DNA of 47,594 nt from Lysobacterales bacterium (lineage in GTDB: Bacteria > Pseudomonadota > Gammaproteobacteria > Xanthomonadales > SZUA-36). Shown one piece after another: positions 33,242 through 42,224 of the stretch. The notes beneath the pieces were generated by a model. The model was not told the origin of the DNA. It searched no databases and saw only the letters and a list, made by a program, of their open reading frames with translations. The translations under genes were made by a program, and so were the position numbers. Numbering within the stretch: position 1 is the stretch's first letter; each line of letters opens with the position of its first letter. The DNA is taken from contig JAOUCS010000011.1 in the NCBI GenBank assembly GCA_029859645.1, positions 1 to 47,594 on the forward strand, written 5' to 3'.

Positions 33242-35224
33242 TCAGTAATCCACAACTTCTATGACACCACGGGCTTTCAGGTCCGAAATCAACATTTCCG
33301 CAGCCTGTTCGGGACTCAGGTCCCCGGTGGGCAACGTGATTTCTGCATTCTCCGGCGTCTCATAGGTGTCACTGACACCCGTGAACTGACGGATTTCCCC
33401 GGCCCGCGCTTTCTTGTACAGACCTTTAGGATCCCGCGCTTCGCAGATTTCCAGCGGTGTGTCCACGAACACCTCGATGAATCCTTCATCGCCAATAACC
33501 TCACGCGCGGACTGCCGATCCAGGCGGTACGGCGATATAAAGGCGGTGACCACGATCACGCCGGCTTCGTTCATCAGGGCGGCAACCTCGGCAATACGAC
33601 GGATGTTTTCTTTGCGGTCGTCCATCGAGAAACCGAGATCGCGGTTCAGGCCATGGCGAACATTGTCACCGTCCAGGATGTAACAGAGCCGGCCCTGCTC
33701 AATCAGCTGCTTCTCCAGCTGCCTGGCAATGGTCGACTTGCCCGAAGCACTGAGCCCGGTGAGCCAGACGGTGGCGCCTCGCTGGCCCAGGATACCGGCC
33801 CGCTGTTCGGCGCTGACCAGGCTATGCGACCGGACGATATTGCGGCTGACCGGTTCGCGGGCATGCCGCGGTTTGGACACGATACGGTCAACAATCATTC
33901 CGGCGCCAACCGTCACATTGGTCAGGCGATCGACAATGATGAACGAGCCGGTGGCCCGGTTACGGTCATAGGGATCGAATGCCACTGCACGGTGGAGCGT
34001 GATGTGGCAACGGCCGATTTCGTTGAGCTCCAGTGCGTCGATAGAGGATTTCTCTTTACCCGTGCTCTTTTGGCTCTTCATCGTGTTGATATCCACTTTG
34101 TAGCGGATATCCGACAGCACTCCCGGCACCATGCTGCAACTGTGCTTGACCAGGTAACTGTGGCCCTGCCCGGCCGGATTCTCATGCATCCAGACCACCA
34201 TGGCTTCGAACTCGTTACCCACGTGCGGCAGGTTGTTGACTGGCACCAGCATGTTGCCGCGCGAGACATCGATTTCGTCTTCCAGCGTTACCGTAATGGC
34301 CATTGGGGAAACCGCTTCCGCGACCGTTCCGTCCGGTCCGTAGATTTCCCTGATTTTCGATATTCGGCGAGAAGGCAGACTGGCCACTGCATCACCGACC
34401 CGCAGGATACCGGAAGCCAGGGTTCCGCTGAATCCCCGGAAATCCAGGTTCGGCCGCAACACGTACTGCACCGGCAGGCGCATATCGATCAGGTTGCGGT
34501 CGGTCGAAATATTCAGGCTTTCCAGGTGGTGTAAAAAGGTTGGGCCGTCATACCAGGCGAGGTTGTCACTGTGCTCAACCACGTTGTCCCCCCGCAGCGC
34601 GGACATCGGGATGAAGTGGATGTCAGAAAAATTGAGCCTGGCGACAAAGGCATTATAGTCGCGCATGATCTGCTCATAGGTATCCTGCGACCAGTCCACC
34701 AGATCCATCTTGTTGACTGCAACGACCACGTGCTTGATACCCAGCAACGAACAGATGAAGCTGTGGCGCCGGGTTTGTGCGATCACACCGTAACGTGCAT
34801 CGATCAGGATCACGGCCAGGTTGCAGTTGGACGCACCGGTTGCCATGTTGCGCGTGTACTGCTCGTGCCCGGGGCAATCAGCGATGATGAACTTGCGCTT
34901 GTCGGTCGAAAAATACCGGTAGGCGACGTCGATGGTGATGCCCTGTTCACGTTCCGCCTTGAGGCCATCGGTCAGCAGCGCCGGGTCGAAATCGTCACCG
35001 GTGGTGCCAAACACTTTCGAGTCCCTGGCCACCGTTTCGAGCTGGTCCTCGTAAATCATGTGTGCGTCATACAACAGGCGGCCAATCAGGGTCGATTTAC
35101 CGTCATCGACCGAACCACAGGTCAGCAGGCGCAACAGGTCTTTTTCTTCATGCCGCTTCAGGTATTCGGAAATGTCCGTGCGGATCAGGTCTTCCTCGCG
35201 TACCTCGTAGTTGCTGCTCTCCAT
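33242..35224 (-). CDS. cysNC: Bifunctional sulfate adenylyltransferase GTPase subunit / APS kinase CysNC
   Basis: Fusion of CysN (GTPase subunit that drives ATP sulfurylase) and CysC (APS kinase making PAPS), 660 residues, cytoplasmic. The N-terminal EF-Tu-like GTPase has G1 GSVDDGKS (37-44), G3 DCPGH (116-120) and G4 NKMD (171-174), followed by beta-barrel domains. The C-terminal kinase has P-loop GLSASGKS (about 490-497) and DGDNVRHGLNRDLGFS, typical of CysC. Its start overlaps the cysD stop (TGATG), so both subunits are coupled. cysH, cysI and cysJ are not in the window, so only activation is encoded here. Confidence 0.96.
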   Translation of the reverse strand: MESSNYEVREEDLIRTDISEYLKRHEEKDLLRLLTCGSVDDGKSTLIGRLLYDAHMIYEDQLETVARDSKVFGTTGDDFDPALLTDGLKAEREQGITIDVAYRYFSTDKRKFIIADCPGHEQYTRNMATGASNCNLAVILIDARYGVIAQTRRHSFICSLLGIKHVVVAVNKMDLVDWSQDTYEQIMRDYNAFVARLNFSDIHFIPMSALRGDNVVEHSDNLAWYDGPTFLHHLESLNISTDRNLIDMRLPVQYVLRPNLDFRGFSGTLASGILRVGDAVASLPSRRISKIREIYGPDGTVAEAVSPMAITVTLEDEIDVSRGNMLVPVNNLPHVGNEFEAMVVWMHENPAGQGHSYLVKHSCSMVPGVLSDIRYKVDINTMKSQKSTGKEKSSIDALELNEIGRCHITLHRAVAFDPYDRNRATGSFIIVDRLTNVTVGAGMIVDRIVSKPRHAREPVSRNIVRSHSLVSAEQRAGILGQRGATVWLTGLSASGKSTIARQLEKQLIEQGRLCYILDGDNVRHGLNRDLGFSMDDRKENIRRIAEVAALMNEAGVIVVTAFISPYRLDRQSAREVIGDEGFIEVFVDTPLEICEARDPKGLYKKARAGEIRQFTGVSDTYETPENAEITLPTGDLSPEQAAEMLISDLKARGVIEVVDY

Positions 35225-36126
35225 CAGAAATATCCGTCCTTCTTTTTTTCCTCCATCGAGGAATTATCCGCGTCGATGACACGCCCCTGGCGTTCCGATG
35301 TGGTCGTCAGCAACATTTCCTGGACGATCTCCTCCAGGGTTCCTGCATGGGACTCGACAGCGCCGGTCAACGGATAACAGCCGAGCGTGCGGAAACGAAC
35401 CCTTTTCATTTCAGGCGTCTCGCCGTCTTTCAATGGCATGCGCTCGTCATCCACCATGACGAGTACACCGTCGCGTTTTACCACCGGCCGTTCAGCGGCA
35501 AAATATAGCGGAACGATGGGAATCTGCTCGCGCAACAGGTACAGCCAGATATCGAGTTCTGTCCAGTTGCTCAGCGGAAATACACGGATCGATTCACCCT
35601 TGTTGATCTTGGCGTTGTACAGGTTCCAGAGTTCCGGCCGCTGGTTCTTTGGATCCCACTGGTGAAATTCATTGCGAAAGCTGTAAACTCGTTCCTTGGC
35701 GCGGCTTTTTTCTTCGTCCCGACGGGCTCCGCCAAACGCCGCATCGAAGCCGTAATGATCGAGCGCCTGCTTCAGACCCTCGGTTTTCATGATCTGCGTG
35801 TGTTTTTCAGAGCCATGAGAAAAAGGGCTGACCTGATCCTTGCCTTCTGGATTGATCCAGACCTTGATGTCGACATCATATTTTTTCGCCATCAGGCTGC
35901 GGAACCTGTACATCTCACGGAATTTCCACTGGGTATCGACGTGCATCAATGGAAAAGGAATTTTGCCAGGCGTAAACGCCTTGTGCGCCAGGTGCAGCAT
36001 GACCGACGAATCCTTGCCGACCGAATACAGCATTACCGGGTTGTCGAACTCAGCCGCAACCTCCCTGATAATGTGGATGCTTTCCGCCTCCAGCTGTTTC
36101 AGGTGAGACAGGTTATAGCCAGTCAT
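35224..36126 (-). CDS. cysD: Sulfate adenylyltransferase subunit 2 CysD
   Basis: Catalytic PP-loop subunit of ATP sulfurylase, 300 residues, which makes APS from ATP and sulfate together with CysN. The PP-loop motif [10 protein letters not shown] is at about residues 35-44; the family motif [14 protein letters not shown] is at about 132-145; [12 protein letters not shown] and [12 protein letters not shown] follow. First gene of the cysD-cysNC pair; a 32-bp gap separates it from the Bcr/CflA gene upstream on the same strand, where no CysB site was recognised. Confidence 0.96.
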   Translation of the reverse strand: MTGYNLSHLKQLEAESIHIIREVAAEFDNPVMLYSVGKDSSVMLHLAHKAFTPGKIPFPLMHVDTQWKFREMYRFRSLMAKKYDVDIKVWINPEGKDQVSPFSHGSEKHTQIMKTEGLKQALDHYGFDAAFGGARRDEEKSRAKERVYSFRNEFHQWDPKNQRPELWNLYNAKINKGESIRVFPLSNWTELDIWLYLLREQIPIVPLYFAAERPVVKRDGVLVMVDDERMPLKDGETPEMKRVRFRTLGCYPLTGAVESHAGTLEEIVQEMLLTTTSERQGRVIDADNSSMEEKKKDGYF

Positions 36127-36158
36127 TGCATTAATACTCGATTAAAAGACACAGCCGG

Positions 36159-37367
36159 TCATTCTACTATGGCCGTCAATAACACGGAAAGCGAAATCAG
36201 GCTGACAAAACCAATCGCCATCGGCATCAACGTCCCGTCATAAGCCTGGCCCACCAGGTAACCCAGGGCAACAGCGAGCAAGGTGGTGGACGACCCGATG
36301 GCGGCAGCTGCGGTTCCGGCCACGTGCCCCAGCGGTTCCATCGCAATGGAATTCAGGTTTCCGAACAGTACCCCGATACAGAAAAACAGCGCCAGGCAAA
36401 GCGCCATGAACAGCCACAGGGCCGGATGGCCGTCGTTCAGCCAGACGATCAGCAGAAACAACCAGGACAGAACCATCATCAACCGCAAAGCACCATTGGC
36501 CAATTGGTGCATGCCAAAGCGCATGACCATGGCGCTGTTGAGCAGCGAAGCGCAACCGACAGCGATGGCGAGCAGGCCGAAGAAGACCGGAAACAGTTTA
36601 CCCAGACCATACTGTTCCTGAAATATCTGCTGGCTTGTATTCAGGTAGCTGAGGAATGCACCGGAAATACAACCTGCCACCAGCGAATATGTTACAGCCA
36701 CGCGGCTCTTGAGCACTTCGCCGAACGCCGAGAAAATATTGCGGAGTGTGAAGGGTTTTCGTTTCTCCGGCGGCAGGGTTTCGGGCTGCCGCAGGCTCAG
36801 CCAACCCAACAGAAGCAATGCGAGAATAATGAAGACGCCGAAAATAGTCCTCCAACCGGCGACCAGCAGAATACCCTGCCCCAGCGCGGGTGCGAAAATT
36901 GGCACCAGGATGAACACGGTCATGATGAAAGACATGACTCTGGCCATTTCTGAACCATGAAACCGGTCCCGGATCAGGGCCACCGAAACGGTGCGTGGGC
37001 CGGCGGCGCCAATGCCCTGCAGCAATCTGCCCGCCAGCATGGTGAAAAAATCGGTTGCCACCATGGAAAGCAGGGAACCCAGGATAAAAATCACGAAGCC
37101 CGTATAAATAGCGGGTTTGCGCCCGATCGAATCGGACAAAGGCCCGTAAAACAGTTGCCCAACAGCCAGGCCGATGAACAGCATCGAAACCACCAATTGA
37201 ATGTCATTGCCGCTGCTGACGGCCAGGTCGCCGGCCATATCCGGAAACGCCGGCAACATCGCGTCAATACTGAGTGCGACCAGCGACATGGTGAACGCCA
37301 TCAGCGCCACGAATTCGGCCAGGCTGCTGGATTCATGCTCGGCCGGAGTGTTGCTATTCAGGGTCAT
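36159..37367 (-). CDS. Bcr/CflA-type MFS drug exporter
   Basis: MFS proton antiporter of the DHA1/Bcr-CflA group, 402 residues, 12 TM segments. Signatures: VALSIDAMLPAFPDMAGDL in TM1, LAVGQLFYGPLSDSIGRKP (motif A), and RLLQGIGAAGPRTVSVALIR (motif B region). Family members export drugs, amino acids or sulfonamides; substrate unknown here. The ATG directly follows the recQ stop (TAAATG), so it is likely translated from the recQ mRNA. The downstream cys genes are 32 bp away, and a single transcript is possible. Confidence 0.88.
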   Translation of the reverse strand: MTLNSNTPAEHESSSLAEFVALMAFTMSLVALSIDAMLPAFPDMAGDLAVSSGNDIQLVVSMLFIGLAVGQLFYGPLSDSIGRKPAIYTGFVIFILGSLLSMVATDFFTMLAGRLLQGIGAAGPRTVSVALIRDRFHGSEMARVMSFIMTVFILVPIFAPALGQGILLVAGWRTIFGVFIILALLLLGWLSLRQPETLPPEKRKPFTLRNIFSAFGEVLKSRVAVTYSLVAGCISGAFLSYLNTSQQIFQEQYGLGKLFPVFFGLLAIAVGCASLLNSAMVMRFGMHQLANGALRLMMVLSWLFLLIVWLNDGHPALWLFMALCLALFFCIGVLFGNLNSIAMEPLGHVAGTAAAAIGSSTTLLAVALGYLVGQAYDGTLMPMAIGFVSLISLSVLLTAIVE

Positions 37368-39161
37368 TTACCAGGCCAGATCTTCAACGATGACCTCAAG
37401 GAATGCACTGCCGTAGCGCTCCAGCTTGACCTGCCCGACACCGTTTATTCCGAGGAATTCGATCTCGTTTTGCGGCCGTACCTGGCTCATCTCCACCAGC
37501 GCGGCATCTCCGAAAATGACGTAAGGCGGAACTCCGGTATCTTCGGCCAGCCGTTTTCGCAGCGAACGCAGGCTTTCGAACAAACGTAGATCATCTGCAT
37601 CCAGCGACTGCGCCACCGTGGGCTTTTTTGAAACTTTTTCGCGAATTCGCGGCCGTGCCAGTTCAACCGGCTCTTCGTTTCTCAAGACCGCCAGAGCATC
37701 CGGGGTCAATTTAAGCACCGAAAAAGCGGCTATGTCCTGAATCAGCAGGCCCCGGTGAATCAGCTGTCGAGCCATCGACATCCATTCGGCATGCGAGTAT
37801 TCCATGCCGATACCATAGGTTGAAAGGGTTTCATGGCCAAACTTCCGGATCCGCTCATTATCTGCGCCCCGCAGGACGTCAACCACGTGTTTGATGCCAA
37901 AAGACTGTCGCACTCGATAGACGCAGGAAAGTACCTTGCGCGCAGCTTCAGTTGCGTCAAACCGTTCCGGTGGGTTGATACAGATATCACAGTTGCCACA
38001 GTCTTCTTTCAGCGATTCGCCCAGGTATCCGAGCAAAACGCGGCGGCGGCAGGTCAGGCTTTCTGCAAACCCGACCATTGAATTGAGTTTGTGCGACTCG
38101 ATTCTCTTTTGATTCTCATTAGAACCTTTTTCCAGGTGATACCTGGCCGTAGCGACATCCTGGCTGCCATACAAAAGCAATGCTTCCGATGGCAGGCCGT
38201 CGCGCCCCGCGCGGCCGGTTTCCTGGTAATAGCCTTCCAGGTGACGTGGCAAATCGTAGTGCACGACAAAGCGGACGTTGGGCTTATCGATGCCCATTCC
38301 AAACGCGACTGTGGCCACCACGATGGACAGGTCGTCGCGAATAAACCGTTCCTGCACGTCTTTACGTGCCCCAGCGGACAGACCTGCATGATAAGCCGCC
38401 GCCTCAAAACCGCGATCCTGCAGGTGTTCTGCAATTTCTTCAACCCGCTTGCGGGACAAGGCATAGACAATACCCGATTCGTCACCTCTCGAATCGAGGA
38501 AGCGCAATAGCTGGCTGTGTGGCTGGTGTTTCTCCAGCACGGTGTAACGAATATTTGGACGATCGAAGCTGGTGATGAATCGATCAGCGTCCTGCAGTCC
38601 GAGCACCGAGACAATATCTTCGCGGGTCTGCGGATCGGCCGTCGCGGTCAGAGCGATGAACGGCGTCCGCGGAAAATGGGCGCGTAACTGCCCAAGGGCA
38701 GCATATTCCGGCCGGAAATCATGCCCCCATTGCGAAACACAATGCGCCTCGTCGATGGCGATCAATGCAACAGGCATCTGCTCCAGGCTGCTGATAAACC
38801 CGGGTCGCATCATTCGCTCGGGCGCCACATACAGCAAGTCGAGTTCGCCCTCATGCAAGCGAGACAGCACCGAACGGGCTTCCACCGGCGCAAGGTTGGA
38901 GTTATACATGGCCGCCCGCACGCCGTTGGCCAGCAGCGCGTCCACCTGGTCCTTCATCAGGGAAATCAGGGGCGATATTACGATGGCTACCCCGTCGCGA
39001 TGCAGTGCCGGTAACTGGTAACACAGTGACTTACCGCCGCCGGTCGGCATCAGCACGAAACCGTCTCCACCGGATACAAGCTGTTCGATGATCTGCCGCT
39101 GATGGGGCCGGAAATCATGCAGGCCGAACACCTGTTGTAGCGTTTGCTGTATATCGGTCAT
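37368..39161 (-). CDS. recQ: ATP-dependent DNA helicase RecQ
   Basis: 3'-5' DNA helicase in recombination and replication repair, 597 residues. Motif I MPTGGGKSLCYQLP, motif II IDEAHCVSQWGHDFRPEY (DEAH), the motif III/IV region (TATADPQTREDI, DRPNIRYTV), motif VI GRAGRDG; then the zinc-binding region with CRRRVLLGYLGE and CGNCDIC, a winged helix, and a C-terminal HRDC domain (LAEDTGVPPYVIFGDAALVEM). Start is set to the ATG at 39161, which gives the usual opening; the frame is open to a GTG at 39203, but that start codon abuts a -10-like TATACT. No Shine-Dalgarno is evident. Confidence 0.94.
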   Translation of the reverse strand: MTDIQQTLQQVFGLHDFRPHQRQIIEQLVSGGDGFVLMPTGGGKSLCYQLPALHRDGVAIVISPLISLMKDQVDALLANGVRAAMYNSNLAPVEARSVLSRLHEGELDLLYVAPERMMRPGFISSLEQMPVALIAIDEAHCVSQWGHDFRPEYAALGQLRAHFPRTPFIALTATADPQTREDIVSVLGLQDADRFITSFDRPNIRYTVLEKHQPHSQLLRFLDSRGDESGIVYALSRKRVEEIAEHLQDRGFEAAAYHAGLSAGARKDVQERFIRDDLSIVVATVAFGMGIDKPNVRFVVHYDLPRHLEGYYQETGRAGRDGLPSEALLLYGSQDVATARYHLEKGSNENQKRIESHKLNSMVGFAESLTCRRRVLLGYLGESLKEDCGNCDICINPPERFDATEAARKVLSCVYRVRQSFGIKHVVDVLRGADNERIRKFGHETLSTYGIGMEYSHAEWMSMARQLIHRGLLIQDIAAFSVLKLTPDALAVLRNEEPVELARPRIREKVSKKPTVAQSLDADDLRLFESLRSLRKRLAEDTGVPPYVIFGDAALVEMSQVRPQNEIEFLGINGVGQVKLERYGSAFLEVIVEDLAW

Positions 39162-39268
39162 GAACGGTCGGAACATGGTCAGGAGCAGCGAAGTATAATT
39201 CACTGGGAGGTTTTTAAATCAGTTATTATCTATTGCTTATGTAAGTTTTTCCTGCCCGGAGAGTAATA

Positions 39269-42196
39269 ATGCGCCCTTCGCTTCTCTTTTGCGTTGCTGC
39301 CGCCCTGCTTTCACAGTCTGTAACAGCATCGGTCAGCGGCCCAAATCTGGATGTTACCCCTTACCGGGCTTCGATCGAGAAAATGAAAACCCTCGACCGC
39401 GGCCCGTTTTCGCGCCTGCGCTGGTTCTGCAATGACGGTTCCGTTCACCCGCCAAGGCCCTACGCTTGCGGGGAGCGCGGCGGTGGTTTTCAGCATGGTG
39501 AGTGGAGCAGCGACACCCTGGCCTTGAGGAAGCAGGGATTCCTCGTCGCCAACATCCTGGCCGGTATGGACATCGAAGCCACGCTGGACGATCCGGGATT
39601 TGCAGATTTGTACGCCCAGATCCTGATCGAGCGTTTCCTGGTCAGCGTCGATGATGGCTGGATCTTGCGCAAAGCGCTGTATTATCGCGGCGCCATCCAG
39701 GAAGAGGACGAGCGCAGCGCCGCCAGGGATCTGCTGATCGAAATGGCCTCCAGGCCTTACTGGATCGGCCCGGGTTTCCCGGCGCTCATCGCCGGCGTTC
39801 GCATGCTGCCGCACGGTACCAATACCGCCTCAATCCAGCAAGTACGCCAGGTATCGGCCTCTTTATCGGACAAGGATCCAGCCTTTAAGCCACTGCGGGC
39901 GAAAATCCATGGCTCACCCGGCGCTGAAGATGCCGATGCGGTTCGCCAGTATGCGGAAACTGTCGGCTCCGAACAGGCGCGGCAACCCTACCTGGACCTG
40001 GCCGATGAAATTGACAGTATTTATCGTTCGGCTCCGTTGCACACCGAACTGGATTCAATGGCGGAGCGATATACAGCGGCGCCCTGGCTGCAGGACATAC
40101 TGAGGCAAAGTGCCCGCGCCCTTCGGTTAGGCCAGTCAGCGTCTGAACGCTTTAAAATCACGGCCCGGTTACTGGCTGATTTGCGTACCAATCTCTCGCG
40201 GGTCAAATCCTCGCAGGTGCGGTTGGATCTGCTGGATTTGAGCCTGCGGACCGAAGGTGAAAATTTCCGTGCCGCCTCGGAACTGCGCCCTGATCTGCCT
40301 GCTGCCACGCGTAAACTGCGCGCACAGTTCCTGGCTGAAGCCGGGCGGGCTGCGTACGGCACGGGAGTCATCAATGCCCGGCTGCTGCAAGCCATGCTGA
40401 CCACGCTCGAGTCCATGCAAGGTGATTCTCTGCCGTTGGATGTGTATCTGAAAGACCTGAACTACCTGGGCCGGGCTCCGGGATGGGGAACGCAAACGCT
40501 GCGGATGCACTTCTTCGACTCCATGGCCAGGCTTGCCCTGATCGAACCCCTGGCGATGCTTTTCATTCAGGATCAACTGCGCGGCAGTCCTCTGTTGTTG
40601 TACTCCAAGGTGCTCGATGGTCTGACGCGGGATGCAAACCGCCTGGCTGGTGTCAAACACAGGCTTTTCGACCGCGATGTGGGCGTTGGGTTTACCGCAT
40701 TGAACCCGGGTCTTGCGCAGGGCACGCTGCACGTGCAGCCCAACCTCCAGGAGCTGGAGAATTTCAGGGCTGATGGTATCTACATGCTGCCTGAAACAGT
40801 ATCGGACCTGCCGCCAGTCGCAGGCATCCTGACGGCCGGGGAAGGCAACCCGCTGTCCCATGTACAGCTGCTGGCGCGCAACCTGGGCATACCCAACGTA
40901 ACGGTCAATGAAGACCTGGTTCCGGAGCTGGCCAGTCATGATGGTCAGCGCGTGGTCATGGCGGTCAGCAAATCAGGACTGGTCGAGATGTCGCTGTGGT
41001 CGGACCGCTGGAAATCGATTTTCAAAGAAGCCGACGCCCAGGCTAATGTCGTTATTCGTCCGGATCTCGAAAAACTGGACCTGAGCGTTCGCGAGCTGGT
41101 CCAGCTGGATGATCTCCGGGCTAGTGATTCCGGCAGGATCGTCGGACCGAAGGCGGCGAAACTGGGCGAACTACGAACACATTACCCGGGCCATGTCTCC
41201 CGCGGCGTGGCGATTCCATTCGGTGTTTTCCGGCAGGAAACCCTGGACCAGCCCTACCCCCGCGGCGAGGGCACGGTATTCGAATGGATGGTCAGGAACT
41301 ACGATCGCCTGGCTGCCATGCCCAAAGGCGATGACCAGACTGCGGCCGAGACCGAGGCTTTCCGGGCCGAGCTGTACGACATCATCATAAACACCCGCCC
41401 CAGTGACAAATTTCAGGGCCGGTTGAGAGCTGCTCTGAAGGAAACTTTCGGATCTGAAAGTCCGCCGGGCGTATTCGTGCGTTCCGACACCAATGTAGAG
41501 GACCTGGCCGGATTTACCGGCGCAGGTCTCAACCTGACACTGCCAAACGTGGTCGGCTCCGAAAACCTGATGCGCAGTATCAGTGAAGTCTGGGCCTCAC
41601 CCTTCACCGCACGGGCTTTCGCCTGGCGCCAATCCCATATGACCGACCCGGAACATGTGTATACGTCCATTTTGCTACTGGAGTCCGTTGCATCCGACAA
41701 GTCGGGAGTGCTGGTCACCCAGGATATCGATACCGGAAACCGCGAGATAATCTCGGTCGCCGTCAACGAGGGACTCGGCGGGGCGGTCGACGGCCAGGCT
41801 GCCGAATCCCTGCGCATACCGCTCAACGGCCGGCCGGTTCAGGTGCTGGCGACAGCCACAGCGCCCTGGAGAAGGGTGCCCGATCCAAAAGGCGGACTGC
41901 TGTTACTGCCCAGCAGCGGCAGCGACTATGTATTGCAGGACGATGAAATAAGGCAACTGATCGATTTCGCCGTTCATCTGCCTGATACCTTTCCGCCGAT
42001 CGTGGATGACCAGGGCCAACCGGCGCCGGCGGACGTTGAGTTTGGCTTCCTTGACGGAGATCTCAGGTTGTTCCAACTGAGGCCGTTTCTCGACAGCAAG
42101 GCCGCCCAGGGAATAGGCTATCTTCACGAAATGGAAGCCCGGCATCAAGGCACCGGCGCTGTCACCGTGGACATGAATGGAGTACCGCAGCAATGA
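39269..42196 (+). CDS. Exported phosphohistidine/ATP-grasp protein (PEP-synthase/glucan-dikinase-like)
   Basis: Protein of 975 residues with a signal peptide (MRPSLLFCVAAALLSQ, cut near SVTA), so predicted periplasmic. Residues 25-450 are unrecognised, mostly helical. A PEP-utiliser phosphohistidine domain follows at about 480-570, with GNPLSHVQLLARN and candidate His531. The C-terminus is a PPDK_N-type ATP-grasp domain: GPKAAKLGEL (about 626), FVRSDTNVEDL (736-746), NEGLGGAVDGQ, and the closing DVEFGFLDGDLRLFQLRPF. Key lysine, arginine, glutamate and glutamine residues are present. Histidine domain before ATP domain is the order of glucan water dikinase, the reverse of PpsA/PpdK. ATP is not expected in the periplasm, so its role is unclear. 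It is followed by a beta-lactamase-fold gene. Confidence 0.75.
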   Translation: MRPSLLFCVAAALLSQSVTASVSGPNLDVTPYRASIEKMKTLDRGPFSRLRWFCNDGSVHPPRPYACGERGGGFQHGEWSSDTLALRKQGFLVANILAGMDIEATLDDPGFADLYAQILIERFLVSVDDGWILRKALYYRGAIQEEDERSAARDLLIEMASRPYWIGPGFPALIAGVRMLPHGTNTASIQQVRQVSASLSDKDPAFKPLRAKIHGSPGAEDADAVRQYAETVGSEQARQPYLDLADEIDSIYRSAPLHTELDSMAERYTAAPWLQDILRQSARALRLGQSASERFKITARLLADLRTNLSRVKSSQVRLDLLDLSLRTEGENFRAASELRPDLPAATRKLRAQFLAEAGRAAYGTGVINARLLQAMLTTLESMQGDSLPLDVYLKDLNYLGRAPGWGTQTLRMHFFDSMARLALIEPLAMLFIQDQLRGSPLLLYSKVLDGLTRDANRLAGVKHRLFDRDVGVGFTALNPGLAQGTLHVQPNLQELENFRADGIYMLPETVSDLPPVAGILTAGEGNPLSHVQLLARNLGIPNVTVNEDLVPELASHDGQRVVMAVSKSGLVEMSLWSDRWKSIFKEADAQANVVIRPDLEKLDLSVRELVQLDDLRASDSGRIVGPKAAKLGELRTHYPGHVSRGVAIPFGVFRQETLDQPYPRGEGTVFEWMVRNYDRLAAMPKGDDQTAAETEAFRAELYDIIINTRPSDKFQGRLRAALKETFGSESPPGVFVRSDTNVEDLAGFTGAGLNLTLPNVVGSENLMRSISEVWASPFTARAFAWRQSHMTDPEHVYTSILLLESVASDKSGVLVTQDIDTGNREIISVAVNEGLGGAVDGQAAESLRIPLNGRPVQVLATATAPWRRVPDPKGGLLLLPSSGSDYVLQDDEIRQLIDFAVHLPDTFPPIVDDQGQPAPADVEFGFLDGDLRLFQLRPFLDSKAAQGIGYLHEMEARHQGTGAVTVDMNGVPQQ

Positions 42197-42224
42197 TGAG
42201 AGCTAAACAATGATGAGAGCTAAA
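42191..42224 (+). repeat. 17-bp tandem duplication at stop/start junction
   Basis: CAATGATGAGAGCTAAA occurs twice head to tail (42191-42207 and 42208-42224) and a partial third copy CAATG follows. The first copy holds the stop of the upstream gene (CAA TGA); the second holds the ATG of the downstream gene. The first copy also contains its own ATG, giving a six-codon frame that stops at 42211-42213. The ancestral junction was very probably an ATGA overlap. Confidence 0.9.

Noticed and set aside
34571-35377. 268-codon plus-strand frame
   Set aside because: It is antisense to cysNC and cysD; the sense strand is firmly assigned.
36324-36953. 209-codon plus-strand frame, Gln/His/Glu-rich
   Set aside because: Antisense shadow of the Bcr/CflA gene.
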